Shown: positions 18,601 through 26,226, numbered from the stretch's first letter. The stretch is 64,000 bases of DNA from RH-AL1 sp964235705 (GCA_964235705.1 CAXSDP010000011.1:13153-77152); one strand, 5' to 3'. Made by a program: numbers and translations. The notes: generated by a model not told the origin, from the sequence alone.

Positions 18601-19067
18601 TCAGCGGCCCCAACACCATGCTCGGCTACCTCAAGGACGACGCGCCGGGCGTGCTGCAGCCGCCGCCCGAGGGCTGGCACGACACCGGCGACATCGTCGC
18701 CATCGACGTGGGCGGCTACCTCACGATCAAGGGCCGGGCGAAACGCTTCGCCAAGGTCGCCGGCGAGATGGTGTCGCTGGCGGCCATCGAGCAACTGGCG
18801 TCGCTCCTGTGGCCGGACGCGCCCTCGGCGGCGGCGAGCCTGCCGGACGAGCGCAAGGGCGAGCGGGTGGTGCTGGTGACCGAGCATCCCGGCGCCTCGC
18901 GCGGTGAGTTCGCCGCCTTCGCCAGGGCGAGGGGGGCGTCCGACCTCATGGTCCCGGCCGAGGTCGCGACCGTGTCGGCGATCCCGTTGCTCGGATCGGG
19001 TAAGCTCGATTTCGCCGCCGTCAACCGCCTCGTGTCGGAGCGCGAGACGCGCGCCTCGGCGGCTTGA
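15645..19067 (+). CDS. aas: Fused lysophospholipid transporter / acyltransferase / acyl-ACP synthetase
   Basis: The product has 1140 residues in three modules. Residues about 1-425 are an MFS-type carrier like LplT (FNDTYLKAAVTFLALF, GGEWADRYDKARMA, a dozen hydrophobic segments). Residues about 430-640 are a PlsC acyltransferase with the HX4D motif (NHVSLLD, near 457) and VIFPEGRITRTG near 525. Residues about 660-1130 are an AMP-forming acyl synthetase with LFTSGSEGKPKGVVLSHRN near 802, EGYGITEMAPVLALN and GWHDTGDIV. In the known pathway lysophospholipid is flipped inward and re-acylated from acyl-ACP, so all steps sit in one polypeptide. In E. coli LplT and Aas are separate proteins. No partner genes are adjacent. 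Confidence 0.92.
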   Translation: MSGHLLANRKFAPLFWCQFFAAFNDTYLKAAVTFLALFQLAPEAAKSLTLLGTVLLTLPAFFLSALGGEWADRYDKARMAQRLKLAEFVAVAIAGAGFVLHSFPLLFLALGLFGVLSAFFGPVKYGILPDHLTVRQLPGGNALVEGATFIAAILGPTVAAIVSRQGHGDPRWAAALTLLFAALAWGSALLIPPTGEAAPALKVDYNILRSTAALTRGLYADRRLWRAAVFVSLFWAQAIVVYTLLAPIVTLALGGDELVFDVYNAAFAVGIALGSGLASWLLAGRTLLLPTPIAAGVIGLISLDLAFGLHGAVAHGPPLGIAAFFTTWHAWHIAIDLVLLAIAGGLYIVPAFAALQAWAPASQRARVIAANNVMNTCFMVLGLLATLGLQALGLSFAGIFAILGAASLAAAACIFATLPTNPLRDFAALVFRLVYRLEVRGLENIAKAGPNAIIALNHVSLLDAEIAFSILDDDPIFAIDHAFAQKWWMKPIVRYMHALPLDPTRPLATRSLIQAVKGGATLVIFPEGRITRTGSLMKVYDGSGLIAEKCGVPVVPVRIQGAEKSRFSYLSDGQVHRSLFNKRITVTILEPRRLVVPDGLRGRARRQAAGAALYTIMSQMIFETTDTDRTVFQAMVDAAAEHGAGHVALEDPSAGKLTYKRALIGARVLGRKLAPLAPRAGTVALMLPTSVGATVSLFGLMSAGRTVAMVNFTAGAANIRSAGVAAGFDTIVTARSFVAKGKLDKLVAELAGTFRIVYLEDLRATVGTLDKLAAALAWRRPIAKPLAAHGGADEPAAVLFTSGSEGKPKGVVLSHRNILSNCAQARAVVDFGRDDTVFNVMPMFHAFGLTIGTIVPLAFGVKVYLYPSPLHYRIIPELIYGSNATILFGTDTFLTGYARVANAYDFRSLRYVMSGAEPVRDTTRAVYLEKFGLRILEGYGITEMAPVLALNTPMFNKNGSVGRLMPGMSARLEPVDGIADGGKLVVSGPNTMLGYLKDDAPGVLQPPPEGWHDTGDIVAIDVGGYLTIKGRAKRFAKVAGEMVSLAAIEQLASLLWPDAPSAAASLPDERKGERVVLVTEHPGASRGEFAAFARARGASDLMVPAEVATVSAIPLLGSGKLDFAAVNRLVSERETRASAA

Positions 19068-19089
19068 GGCCGGCCTAAGGGACGCTGGC

Positions 19090-19644
19090 CTAAGGGTTGT
19101 CCGGCTCGCAGACCACCGCCCGCTCCTGGTAAAGGTGCGGATCGGGCAGGTCCGGCTCGCGACGCGTCCGGTGGCAGAACAGCGGCGGCGGCGGCGTGGT
19201 GTAGGCGGTCACGAAATTCTCGAACGGGTAGGCCGGCGTGGGCACCACGAAATGCGGCGGCTGCCCCGGGGGTGGCAGCGGCCTCAGCAGCTCGACGCCG
19301 GCGAGTGCCGGCCGGTCGATGTCGAGGGGCTCGTCCCGGCGTCGGACCAGGTGGTGACGGCGGCGAGCCGCGACGTGGCGCGGGTGCGTCCCGCGGACGT
19401 TCGACGCGGCCTGCCCGGGGCCGACGATGGTTTGCACAACCGACGGGTTGGGGGCCGACGGCGGGGGAAGCGAGGGTTGCGCCGCCGAGGGCTCCGGCGG
19501 TGTCGTCCCCCCCTGCGCCAACGCCGGCACGGCACCGAGCGCGAGCGCCGCGGCGAGCGTCAAGGGTCGCACCACGACGGCGATCCGGTGGCGCGGCGGC
19601 GAAGCCGTGTCGACGGCAGGCCCTCGATGGCGATTCTTCAACAT
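19090..19644 (-). CDS. Secreted proline-rich hypothetical protein
   Basis: The product has 184 residues from the ATG at 19644. A basic N-terminus leads into a hydrophobic stretch (PLTLAAALALGAVPALAQ), which reads as a Sec signal peptide cleaved after ALA. The mature part has a Pro/Ser/Ala-rich linker, an Arg/His-rich middle (RHVAARRRHHLVRRR) and a C-terminal region with two Cys (LFCHRT, VVCEPDNP). No family is recognised. It converges on the Aas-type gene end, 22 bp away. A start at 19755 is possible but would bury the signal peptide. Confidence 0.6.
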   Translation of the reverse strand: MLKNRHRGPAVDTASPPRHRIAVVVRPLTLAAALALGAVPALAQGGTTPPEPSAAQPSLPPPSAPNPSVVQTIVGPGQAASNVRGTHPRHVAARRRHHLVRRRDEPLDIDRPALAGVELLRPLPPPGQPPHFVVPTPAYPFENFVTAYTTPPPPLFCHRTRREPDLPDPHLYQERAVVCEPDNP

Positions 19645-19878
19645 GACATCCCCGATGCGCGTCACCATTTCCCTGTAGCGCGCGGCCGCGTCGAAAGCAC
19701 CCGTCGCGACGCGGATCGGTCGCGTCCGCGTGAAAATAGCCGACGGCGTAACCATCGCGCCTCTGGCACCGTATATGAGGTATCGTCACGCGAGCCGTGC
19801 CCCTGGGATGGCCTCGTCCCATCAGGGCGCGATCATCGTCATGGTTGGCCGCGCGACACCGAACGGAGGGAAGGACAT

Positions 19879-20391
19879 ATGACCACCAAGCGTAGTTTCC
19901 TGACGACGGCCGGCTTCGGCCTGGGCGCGACCGCCCTCGGTGCGACGTTCTTCGGCGGCGCCTTCGGGTCGCGCGGCGGGGCGGTGGCCGAGCCGACGGC
20001 CAAGTTCCCCCTCAGCCTGACCGAGGCGGAATGGCACAAGCGGCTGACCCCGGTGCAATACGACATCCTGCGCGACGCTGGCACGGAGCGCCCCTACACG
20101 AGCCCGCTCAACGACGAACACCACAGCGGCACCTTCATCTGCGCCGCCTGCGACCAGAAGCTTTACGGCTCGGACACCAAGTTCGACAGCGGCACGGGTT
20201 GGCCATCCTTCTACCAACCCTTGTCCCACGCCGTGGTCGAGACCACGGACCGTTCGTTCGGGTTCACCCGCACGGCGGTGAGTTGCGCCAACTGCGGCGG
20301 CCACCTCGGCCACGTCTTCGACGACGGGCCGCGCCCGACCGGCCTGCGCTATTGCATGAATGGCGCGGCGATGAAGTTCGTGGCGGCGTGA
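19879..20391 (+). CDS. msrB: Exported peptide-methionine (R)-S-oxide reductase MsrB
   Basis: The product has 170 residues. The first 35 or so form a Tat-like leader (TKRSFLTTAG, with Lys-Arg rather than the twin Arg), pointing to the periplasm. The MsrB domain follows: FICAACDQKLY and VSCANCGGHLGHVF give two Cys pairs for zinc, DSGTGWPSF is the substrate pocket, and RYCMNGAAM holds the catalytic Cys. It reduces the R epimer of methionine sulfoxide in proteins. An msrA gene follows on the same strand. The stop codon lies inside the 55-bp block that is repeated on the other side of the N gap, so the real spacing to msrA is shorter than shown. GGAGG sits just upstream of the ATG. Confidence 0.93.
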   Translation: MTTKRSFLTTAGFGLGATALGATFFGGAFGSRGGAVAEPTAKFPLSLTEAEWHKRLTPVQYDILRDAGTERPYTSPLNDEHHSGTFICAACDQKLYGSDTKFDSGTGWPSFYQPLSHAVVETTDRSFGFTRTAVSCANCGGHLGHVFDDGPRPTGLRYCMNGAAMKFVAA

Positions 20392-20590
20392 CCGCCTTCT
20401 CGCAACGGAGTGACGCTTTGACCAAGATCGTGAAGNNNNNNNNNNNNNNNNNNNNNNNNNNNNNNNNNNNNNNNNNNNNNNNNNNNNNNNNNNNNNNNNN
20501 NNNNNNNNNNNNNNNNNNNNNNNNNNNNNNNNNNNTGGCGGCGTGACCGCCTTCTCGCAACGGAGTGACGCTTTGACCAAGATCGTGAAG
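20381..20590. other. Assembly gap: 100 N flanked by identical 55-bp ends
   Basis: N's fill 20436-20535. The 55 bp before them (20381-20435) and after them (20536-20590) are identical, as expected when two contigs sharing a k-mer overlap were scaffolded without merging. The true sequence probably has one copy and no gap, putting the msrA TTG start 20 bp after the msrB stop. Confidence 0.9.
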
Positions 20591-21289
20591 ACCGGCCGTC
20601 CGATGCTGCTCGCCGGCGGCGCCGTCCTGGCGCTCGCCCTCGCCACGACGATGTGGCCGTCGCGGCACGCCTCCGCCGACGACGCGAAGCTGATGCCGCC
20701 GCCGACGGCTGACGTGCCGGCGCACCCGGGCACGGAGACGGCGGTGTTCGCCGGTGGCTGTTTCTGGGGCGTGCAGGGCGTGTTCCAACACGTGAAGGGC
20801 GTCCAGAGCGCGGTGTCCGGCTACACCGGCGGCGCTAAAGCGACCGCCTCTTACGAGATCGTCAGCACCGGCGGGACCGGGCACGCGGAGAGCGTGAAGG
20901 TCGTCTACGATCCGACGGTGGTGAGCTACGGCAAGCTGCTGCAGATCTACTTCTCCGTCGTGACCAACCCGACGCAGCTCGACGCGCAGGGACCGGACGA
21001 GGGGACGCAGTACCGTTCCGACCTTTTCACCACCACGCCCGCACAGGCCAAGGTCGCCACCGAGTACGTGACGCAACTGGGGAAGGCCCACGCATTCGCC
21101 GCCCCCATCGTCACGGCGGTGACGCCGCTGAAGGCCTTCTACCCGGCCGAGGGCTACCACCAGAACTACCTGACCCTGCACCCCGACAGCCCTTACATCG
21201 CCGCCAACGACATCCCGAAGGTCGAGGGATTGAAGAAACTGTTCCCGCGTGACTACGCGGCGAACCCGGTGCTCGCCGCCACCGACTGA
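20573..21289 (+). CDS. msrA: Exported peptide-methionine (S)-S-oxide reductase MsrA
   Basis: The product has 238 residues from a TTG at 20573, with ACGGAG seven bases upstream. A GTG at 20543, overlapping the msrB stop in the repeated block, is the alternative. An N-terminal hydrophobic leader (PMLLAGGAVLALALATT, ending near ASADD) implies export. The MsrA domain shows the catalytic FAGGCFWGVQG, GYTGG, YEIVSTGGTGHAESV and AEGYHQNYL. With the preceding msrB it makes a periplasmic pair covering both sulfoxide epimers. A strong hairpin separates it from the convergent DUF1328 gene. Confidence 0.93.
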   Translation: MTKIVKTGRPMLLAGGAVLALALATTMWPSRHASADDAKLMPPPTADVPAHPGTETAVFAGGCFWGVQGVFQHVKGVQSAVSGYTGGAKATASYEIVSTGGTGHAESVKVVYDPTVVSYGKLLQIYFSVVTNPTQLDAQGPDEGTQYRSDLFTTTPAQAKVATEYVTQLGKAHAFAAPIVTAVTPLKAFYPAEGYHQNYLTLHPDSPYIAANDIPKVEGLKKLFPRDYAANPVLAATD

Positions 21290-21360
21290 CCCCGGGCGGG
21301 ACCGCCCACCGAGGGTCGTTTCATTCAAAATCGCTAGGCCAAGACGCTACGCCAAGATCC

Positions 21361-21388
21361 GGACGCCGCCGAAAATCCGGCGGCGTCC
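21361..21388. terminator. Hairpin between convergent msrA and DUF1328 genes
   Basis: A perfect 10-bp stem (GGACGCCGCC with GGCGGCGTCC) with an 8-nt loop lies between two convergent genes. Neither side has a T-run, so it may need a factor or act only as a processing end. Confidence 0.55.
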
Positions 21389-21407
21389 CTCGTCGTGGCG
21401 GGGTGCC

Positions 21408-21587
21408 TTAGAAGACGGCTTTGCCGATGGTCAGGCCGGCGATCAGCAGGATCACGAACAAGACGATGAAGATGAAGAACAGGATGCGGGCGATGCCGCC
21501 GGTCGCCTGCGACACCCCGGAGAACCCGAGACCGCCCGCGATCAACGAGATGATGAAGAGGATGAGGGCCCACTTGAGGAGAGACAT
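21408..21587 (-). CDS. DUF1328-family small membrane protein
   Basis: The product has 59 residues from the ATG at 21587. Two hydrophobic helices (LLKWALILFIISLIAGGLGF and ARILFFIFIVLFVILLIAG) are joined by a short loop with the SQATGG turn characteristic of DUF1328 (YtjA-like) proteins. Family members are stress-associated inner-membrane proteins of unknown biochemical role. Upstream residues from an earlier start add nothing conserved. It stands alone. Confidence 0.88.
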   Translation of the reverse strand: MSLLKWALILFIISLIAGGLGFSGVSQATGGIARILFFIFIVLFVILLIAGLTIGKAVF

Positions 21588-21650
21588 GATTGCTACGCCT
21601 GTGACTTGACCATCGACCACGTGTCGGTGGGCGCCGGTTCAATGACCGAG

Positions 21651-21690
21651 CTTAGCCATTCGTTCCAAGAAGCTTGGCCATTCGTTCCAA
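21651..21690. repeat. 18-bp direct repeat with 22-bp period
   Basis: CTTAGCCATTCGTTCCAA (21651-21668) and CTTGGCCATTCGTTCCAA (21673-21690) differ at one base. They lie in the spacer between the DUF1328 gene and ubiA. They could be a tandem duplication or paired binding sites. Confidence 0.7.
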
Positions 21691-21771
21691 CAGTGGTGGG
21701 CCGACCGCGTCCCGGCCGGCGGCGGGGTCCGGCGAGGCGATGCGGATACGGCGAAGCGCGCGCCCGACGCG

Positions 21772-22728
21772 CTAACCAACCATCCGGACGAGGCCCGCCA
21801 CGGCGAGGCCGGCGCCGAGGATGAGGCCGGCGTCGCGGTTGGAGCGGAACAGCGCCAGCGCCCCGGCTGGGTCGGCGGCATCGATGCGGCGGACCTGGAT
21901 GCCGAGGTGGAGCGCCAGGCCGACCACCCCCGCCTGCGCCGCGAGGGCACCGCCGACGCCCGCCGCCAGCAGCGCCGCCTCCAGGCAGGCCACCGCCGCG
22001 CCGTAGAACAGCCCGACCGCGAGGCGCACGCGCCGCCCGAACAGCCGCGCCGTCGACTTGATGCCGGCGGCGGGATCGTCGCGGGCGTCCTGGATGGCGT
22101 AGATCGTGTCGTAGCCGATCGTCCACAGCACCGCCCCGGCGTAGACGAGGAGGGCGGGTGTCGCCAGCGCGCCGCGCTCCGCCACCCAACCGACCAGCCC
22201 GCCCCAGGCGAAGGCGAGGCCGAGCACGAGTTGCGGCCACGAGGTGGCGCGCTTGGCGAAGGGGTAGGCCGCGACGATCGCCAGCGAGGCGATCCCGACG
22301 CCGATCGTCGCCCAATTGAACTCCATGACGACCACGAACCCGACCAGCGCCTGCGCCGCGGTGAAGAGGCGCGCCGCCGGCACACCGACTCGTCCCGACG
22401 CCACCGGGCGATGGCGCGTGCGCTCCACCTTTGCGTCGAGGTCGCGGTCGACGATGTCGTTGTAGGTCGAGCCGGCGCCGCGCATGGCGATCGCGCCGAC
22501 GAGGAACAGCAGCAGGTGCCACAGGTTCGGCGCGCGTCCGGCGGCGAGGGTGGCGAGGAGGCTGGACCACCAGCACGGCAGCACGAGGAGCCAGTAGCCG
22601 ATCGGCCGGTCGAGCCTCGCGAGTTGGAAGTACGGGCGCCAGGCGACCGGCGCGACGCGCAGCAGGGGCCCAGGCCGCACCGCGTCCGGCAGCGCCGCCA
22701 GCCGGGGGTCGGCGGCCGGATCGGTCAC
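21772..22728 (-). CDS. ubiA: 4-hydroxybenzoate polyprenyltransferase
   Basis: The product has 318 residues from a GTG at 22728; the much longer open frame upstream runs through an unrelated gene. It is a multi-helix membrane protein with RLDRPIGYWLLVLPCWW, the first Asp-rich motif NDIVDRDLDAKVERT and the second DTIYAIQDARDD, which bind Mg-prenyl diphosphate. It attaches the polyprenyl tail to 4-hydroxybenzoate in ubiquinone synthesis. Its length matches UbiA. It lies close to the divergent rsmE gene, with one small secreted-protein gene between, as in many Hyphomicrobiales. Confidence 0.92.
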   Translation of the reverse strand: MTDPAADPRLAALPDAVRPGPLLRVAPVAWRPYFQLARLDRPIGYWLLVLPCWWSSLLATLAAGRAPNLWHLLLFLVGAIAMRGAGSTYNDIVDRDLDAKVERTRHRPVASGRVGVPAARLFTAAQALVGFVVVMEFNWATIGVGIASLAIVAAYPFAKRATSWPQLVLGLAFAWGGLVGWVAERGALATPALLVYAGAVLWTIGYDTIYAIQDARDDPAAGIKSTARLFGRRVRLAVGLFYGAAVACLEAALLAAGVGGALAAQAGVVGLALHLGIQVRRIDAADPAGALALFRSNRDAGLILGAGLAVAGLVRMVG

Positions 22729-22787
22729 GCCGCCGGGCGGTGCGGGCGAACCGGCGACGTCGTGCCGGGGATGGGGCGGTTCAAACC

Positions 22788-23258
22788 CTACAGCGGGCCG
22801 GCTGGCAGCTTCGGGGCCTCGGCGGCGATGGCGGCGTTGCTGGACGCCTGCTGCTCCTGCGCCTTCTTGGCCTGGGCGGCGAAGTTGCAGGCCTGGGTGG
22901 CGAACTGCTGCGACTTGACGTCGGCCGTCTTGAGGTTGGCCACCACCTCGTCGGGCACGTTGCACCAGTTCTTGTTGGCTTCGAGGTACTTCAGCAGGTT
23001 GCCCTCGGTGCTGACGAGGCCGCGCAGCGTCGGGCAGGAGGCGACCGGGTCGAGCTTGCCCTTGCTCTTCTTGGACAGGGCGTTGAGCTGGTCGATGAAG
23101 GTTTGGCGCTTCTGCGACAGGCCGGCGATGTCGGTGTTGCAATCCCCGGCGAAGGCGAGCGTGGCCGACAACGTGAGCGCCGCGATGGCGCCCCAGATGA
23201 TGGCGCCCGAGGTGATGCCCAGCACGGCCGTGCGGGAAGACGAACCAAACGCGACCAT
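22788..23258 (-). CDS. Secreted hypothetical protein (cysteine-containing, helical)
   Basis: The product has 156 residues from the ATG at 23258, preceded by AGAAGGGGG at good spacing. A signal peptide (hydrophobic to about residue 36, cleavage near LAFAGDC) precedes a helical mature domain with four Cys (GDCNTD, ASCPTL, NWCNVP, QACNFA) that could form two disulfides. The C-terminus is Ala/Gln-rich. It resembles small exported proteins of Hyphomicrobiales that carry no assigned function. It lies 59 bp upstream of ubiA on the same strand. Confidence 0.75.
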   Translation of the reverse strand: MVAFGSSSRTAVLGITSGAIIWGAIAALTLSATLAFAGDCNTDIAGLSQKRQTFIDQLNALSKKSKGKLDPVASCPTLRGLVSTEGNLLKYLEANKNWCNVPDEVVANLKTADVKSQQFATQACNFAAQAKKAQEQQASSNAAIAAEAPKLPAGPL

Positions 23259-23405
23259 GACCACAACCCCCTTCTGCACCGCGTCCGACCCCGCGCGTTC
23301 GTGGGGCGGCCGCCACCGATACCATGACGAGCGGACGACCCGCCAGTCGGCGCGCCGCCCCGAAAAGCGTCGAACTCCCCGGGCCGCTCATGTTAGGGCG
23401 GTCCC

Positions 23406-24203
23406 ATGGCTTGCTACGACTTCTCGGCCCCGAGGCTCCACGTCGAACCGGCGCTAGCCGCCGACTCCGTGCTGCCGCTCGAACGATCACAGCAAAGTTA
23501 CCTTTGCACCGTACTCAGGCTTTCTGAAGGCGAAGGGGTGCACGTTTTCAACGGGCGTGACGGCGAGTGGCGCGCCGTGCTCGTGCCCGGCACCGGCCGC
23601 AAGCAGATGGCGCTGCGGGTCACGGAGCGGACGCGGCCGCAGACGGCGGCCGGCGACCTCCATTACCTGTTCGCGCCGCTGAAGCACGCGCGCCTCGACT
23701 ACATGGTGCAGAAGGCGGTCGAGATGGGGGCGGACCGGTTGATGCCGGTGCTGACGCGGCGCACGCAGGCCGCGCGCGTCAACGGCGAGCGGATGCGGGC
23801 CAACGCGATCGAGGCGGCCGAGCAATGCGGCATCCTCCACGTGCCGGACATCGCCGCACCGGCCCCGCTCGATCGCGTGCTCGCCGCCTGGCCGACGGGG
23901 CGCGCCCTCGTGTTCTGCGACGAGGACGCGGCCGCCGGTGACGCGCTGGCACCGTTGCGGGCCGCCGCCTCGCCCGGCACCGTCCGCCCCCTCGCCATAC
24001 TGATCGGGCCGGAAGGCGGCTTCGACCCGGCCGAGCGCGCCGCGATCCTGGCGGTGCCATCCGTCGTGCGGATCTCGCTCGGCCCGCGCATCCTCAGGGC
24101 GGACACCGCCGCCGTGGCGGCGCTGGCCCTCGTGCAGGCCGTGCTCGGCGATGGTGGTCCGAACGTGGGCGATCCGGACGGGACGCGTGAGCCGCCCCGT
24201 TGA
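23406..24203 (+). CDS. rsmE: 16S rRNA (uracil-1498-N3)-methyltransferase
   Basis: The product has 265 residues. The N-terminal PUA-like part includes CTVLRLSEGEGVHVFNGRDGEW. The SPOUT methyltransferase part has LIGPEGGFDPAE and SLGPRILRADTAAVAAL, the SAM-binding trefoil knot. The RLDYMVQKAVEMGADR helix is typical of RsmE. It methylates U1498 of 16S rRNA in the cytoplasm. ATG at 23406 fits the family N-terminus. Its divergent placement to ubiA is a common gene order in the order. Confidence 0.93.
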   Translation: MACYDFSAPRLHVEPALAADSVLPLERSQQSYLCTVLRLSEGEGVHVFNGRDGEWRAVLVPGTGRKQMALRVTERTRPQTAAGDLHYLFAPLKHARLDYMVQKAVEMGADRLMPVLTRRTQAARVNGERMRANAIEAAEQCGILHVPDIAAPAPLDRVLAAWPTGRALVFCDEDAAAGDALAPLRAAASPGTVRPLAILIGPEGGFDPAERAAILAVPSVVRISLGPRILRADTAAVAALALVQAVLGDGGPNVGDPDGTREPPR

Positions 24204-24266
24204 GTCTTGTTCTCGCCCGATTGTCCCGTCATCACCGCCTCGTCGGCGCATGATGCAAAGGTCGTG

Positions 24267-24626
24267 ATGATCCCTTTCCGGAACTCCGCTTCGTTCGCCC
24301 TCGCGGGTGCCCTCGTGACCCTCGCCGTGGCGGGATCGAGGGATGCTTCGGCCGGTGACGACGCGGCGCGCTCCACGTCCCCCGATCGATGCGCCGCCTA
24401 CGGACCAGCCTTCGTCGAGGTGGGCAATGGGCTATGCGGTCGGGTCAGCAGCCACGTGCGGGTCGACATGGGTTCCAGTCACGCCGCGTTGAACACCTGG
24501 ACGGCGCCGCAGGTCACCTCGACCGCCGGGATGCGGACGGACGGCGCCGGCATGGTTCCCGGTGCCGGTACCATGCAACACCTGCGCGTCCGCAACGGGC
24601 TGCAAACCTACGACCCGTTTCACTGA
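24267..24626 (+). CDS. Small secreted protein resembling the N-terminus of a Porin_2 porin
   Basis: The product has 119 residues from the ATG at 24267. A signal peptide (hydrophobic SFALAGALVTLAVAG, cleavage near DASA) is followed by CAAYGPAFVEVGNGLC and GRVSSHVRVDMG. This recalls the conserved first strand and Cys-Cys loop at the mature N-terminus of alphaproteobacterial Porin_2 proteins. The protein then stops after about 70 further residues, far short of a full barrel. It may be a porin remnant or a small derived protein. No frameshifted downstream barrel was seen in the following sequence. Confidence 0.55.
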   Translation: MIPFRNSASFALAGALVTLAVAGSRDASAGDDAARSTSPDRCAAYGPAFVEVGNGLCGRVSSHVRVDMGSSHAALNTWTAPQVTSTAGMRTDGAGMVPGAGTMQHLRVRNGLQTYDPFH

Positions 24627-24783
24627 CCCTCCGACCCGATCCCGCCACCCGATGGCGGCCCGCGACCATCGACGCATCGAACTTCGCGCCGCCGAGGCTG
24701 TTCGACGAGTCACGGCGGCGCCGTCACGCGCCGGCAGGACGGCGCGGGACCCATGGGCGGGTCCCGCCGAATGGGAGTTCAGC

Positions 24784-25002
24784 ATGGCCAACGCGAGCAA
24801 GAAGCACATGGGCACCGGCGCCGGCGGCAAGGGGACCGGCAGCGGCGCGATGACCGACATCGACAAGGATAAGATCGGCGAGAACATGGTGCTGTCGAAC
24901 CGGGACAAGGCCGGCCATTCACCCGAGCGCGGCCTCGACGGCAAGACGATCGAGAACGAGCAGTACCAGGACCAGGACAGCAACAAGCTGCGGGACGAGT
25001 GA
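24784..25002 (+). CDS. Small hydrophilic hypothetical protein
   Basis: The product has 72 residues from the ATG at 24784 with GGGAG close upstream. It is charged and Gly-rich (GTGAGGKGTGSG), then DIDKDKIGENMVLSNRDKAGH and a C-terminal acidic tail, with no hydrophobic segment. It looks intrinsically disordered. Its stop overlaps the GTG start of ureE (GTGA), so the two may be co-translated. No function is assigned. Confidence 0.65.
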   Translation: MANASKKHMGTGAGGKGTGSGAMTDIDKDKIGENMVLSNRDKAGHSPERGLDGKTIENEQYQDQDSNKLRDE

Positions 25003-25514
25003 CGGACGCCGCCGGTCAGGGGTGGGGCGGGAGCCTGCGCGCGACCTCGCTTCGCGCGCGGGGCGACTGGCGGGACGAGCCCCGTGACGTGGTGGTGCTC
25101 GACTTCGACCAGCGGCATCGGCGGCGCCTCGCGATGCGCGGCGTGCGCGGCACGGCGTTCCTGCTGGACCTGCCGGAGGCCGTGGCGCTGCGCGGCGGCG
25201 ACGCCCTCGTGCTCGATGACGGCGGCCTGATCGAAGTGGTCGCCGCGCCCGAACCCCTCGCCGAGATCTCGGGTGCCGATCCCGCCGCCGCCGTGCGCAT
25301 CGCCTGGCACCTCGGCAACCGGCACCTGCCGGTGCAACTCGTCGGGCGCCGTTTGCGCATCCGCCGCGACCACGTGATCGAGGCCATGGTGATCGGCCTC
25401 GGCGGCACGGTCGTCGCGATCGAGGCGCCGTTCGATCCCGAGGGCGGCGCCTACGCGGGCGGCGACCACGGGCATCACGGCCATCATCATGGCGGCCATC
25501 ATCACCACGATTGA
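24999..25514 (+). CDS. ureE: Urease accessory protein UreE (nickel metallochaperone)
   Basis: The product has 171 residues from a GTG at 24999 that overlaps the previous stop. The N-terminal domain has the RGDW and LDFDQRHRRR region. The C-terminal domain carries LVYLVG-like AWHLGNRHLPVQLVGRRLRIRRDHVIEAM, the conserved dimer nickel site (His in DHVIEAM). The C-terminus is a His-rich tail (HGHHGHHHGG) that binds extra nickel. It donates nickel to the urease assembly complex. The 3' end overlaps ureF. Confidence 0.92.
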   Translation: MTDAAGQGWGGSLRATSLRARGDWRDEPRDVVVLDFDQRHRRRLAMRGVRGTAFLLDLPEAVALRGGDALVLDDGGLIEVVAAPEPLAEISGADPAAAVRIAWHLGNRHLPVQLVGRRLRIRRDHVIEAMVIGLGGTVVAIEAPFDPEGGAYAGGDHGHHGHHHGGHHHHD

Positions 25515-26208
25515 GGTGCCGGCGATCGTGTCCCCAGGGCTGCTACCGCTGTTCGCCTGGCTGTCGCCGGCGTTCCCGGTGGGCGCCTACGCCTACTCGC
25601 ACGGGCTGGAAACGGCGGTGGAGGACGGCGACGTCCACGACGCCGCGACCTGCGCCGCCTGGATCACCGACCTCGTCGCGGGTGGATCCATTCGTGCGGA
25701 CTGCGTGCTGCTCGCGGCGGCTTGGGCCGCCGATGATTCTTCCGCGATGGACGACGCTCGCGCGATCAACGAACTCGCCCTCGCGCTCGCCCCGTCCGCC
25801 GAACGCCGCCTGGAAACGGGCGGGCAAGGCACGGCCTTCCTGCTCGCCGTCGCGGCGGCGTGGCCGGCCCCCGCGGTCGCCCGCTTCGCCGCCGCCCTCG
25901 GTGATGGCGAGGCGGCCTATCCCGTCGCCGTCGGCGTGGCCGCCCGCGCGCACGACCTGCCGTTACGCGCGACGCTGGGTGCCTTCGCGCTGGCGGCGGT
26001 CGGCAACCTCGTGTCCGCCGTGCTCCGCCTCGGGCCGATCGGCCAGAGCGAGGCGCAGGCTATCACGGCCCGGCTCTGCCCGGCGCTGGACGCCCTGGCG
26101 GATTGGGCTACCGGCAGCACGCTGGCCGACCTCGGCACCGCGACGTGGCGGGCGGATGTTGCGTCCATGCGGCACGAGACGCAATATTCCCGCCTGTTCC
26201 GCTCCTGA
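25489..26208 (+). CDS. ureF: Urease accessory protein UreF
   Basis: The product has 239 residues from the ATG at 25489, which lies inside the ureE His-tail coding sequence. A GTG at 25528, 11 bases after GAGG, would start the protein nearer the usual UreF N-terminus. The hallmark LPLFAWLSPAFPVGAYAYSHGLE segment is present. It is all-helical, with no signal peptide. It acts with UreG and UreD (UreH) in GTP-dependent nickel insertion into urease. It is followed after 18 bp by ureG. Confidence 0.92.
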   Translation: MAAIITTIEVPAIVSPGLLPLFAWLSPAFPVGAYAYSHGLETAVEDGDVHDAATCAAWITDLVAGGSIRADCVLLAAAWAADDSSAMDDARAINELALALAPSAERRLETGGQGTAFLLAVAAAWPAPAVARFAAALGDGEAAYPVAVGVAARAHDLPLRATLGAFALAAVGNLVSAVLRLGPIGQSEAQAITARLCPALDALADWATGSTLADLGTATWRADVASMRHETQYSRLFRS

Positions 26209-26226
26209 TCCTTCCCGAGGCCGTCC

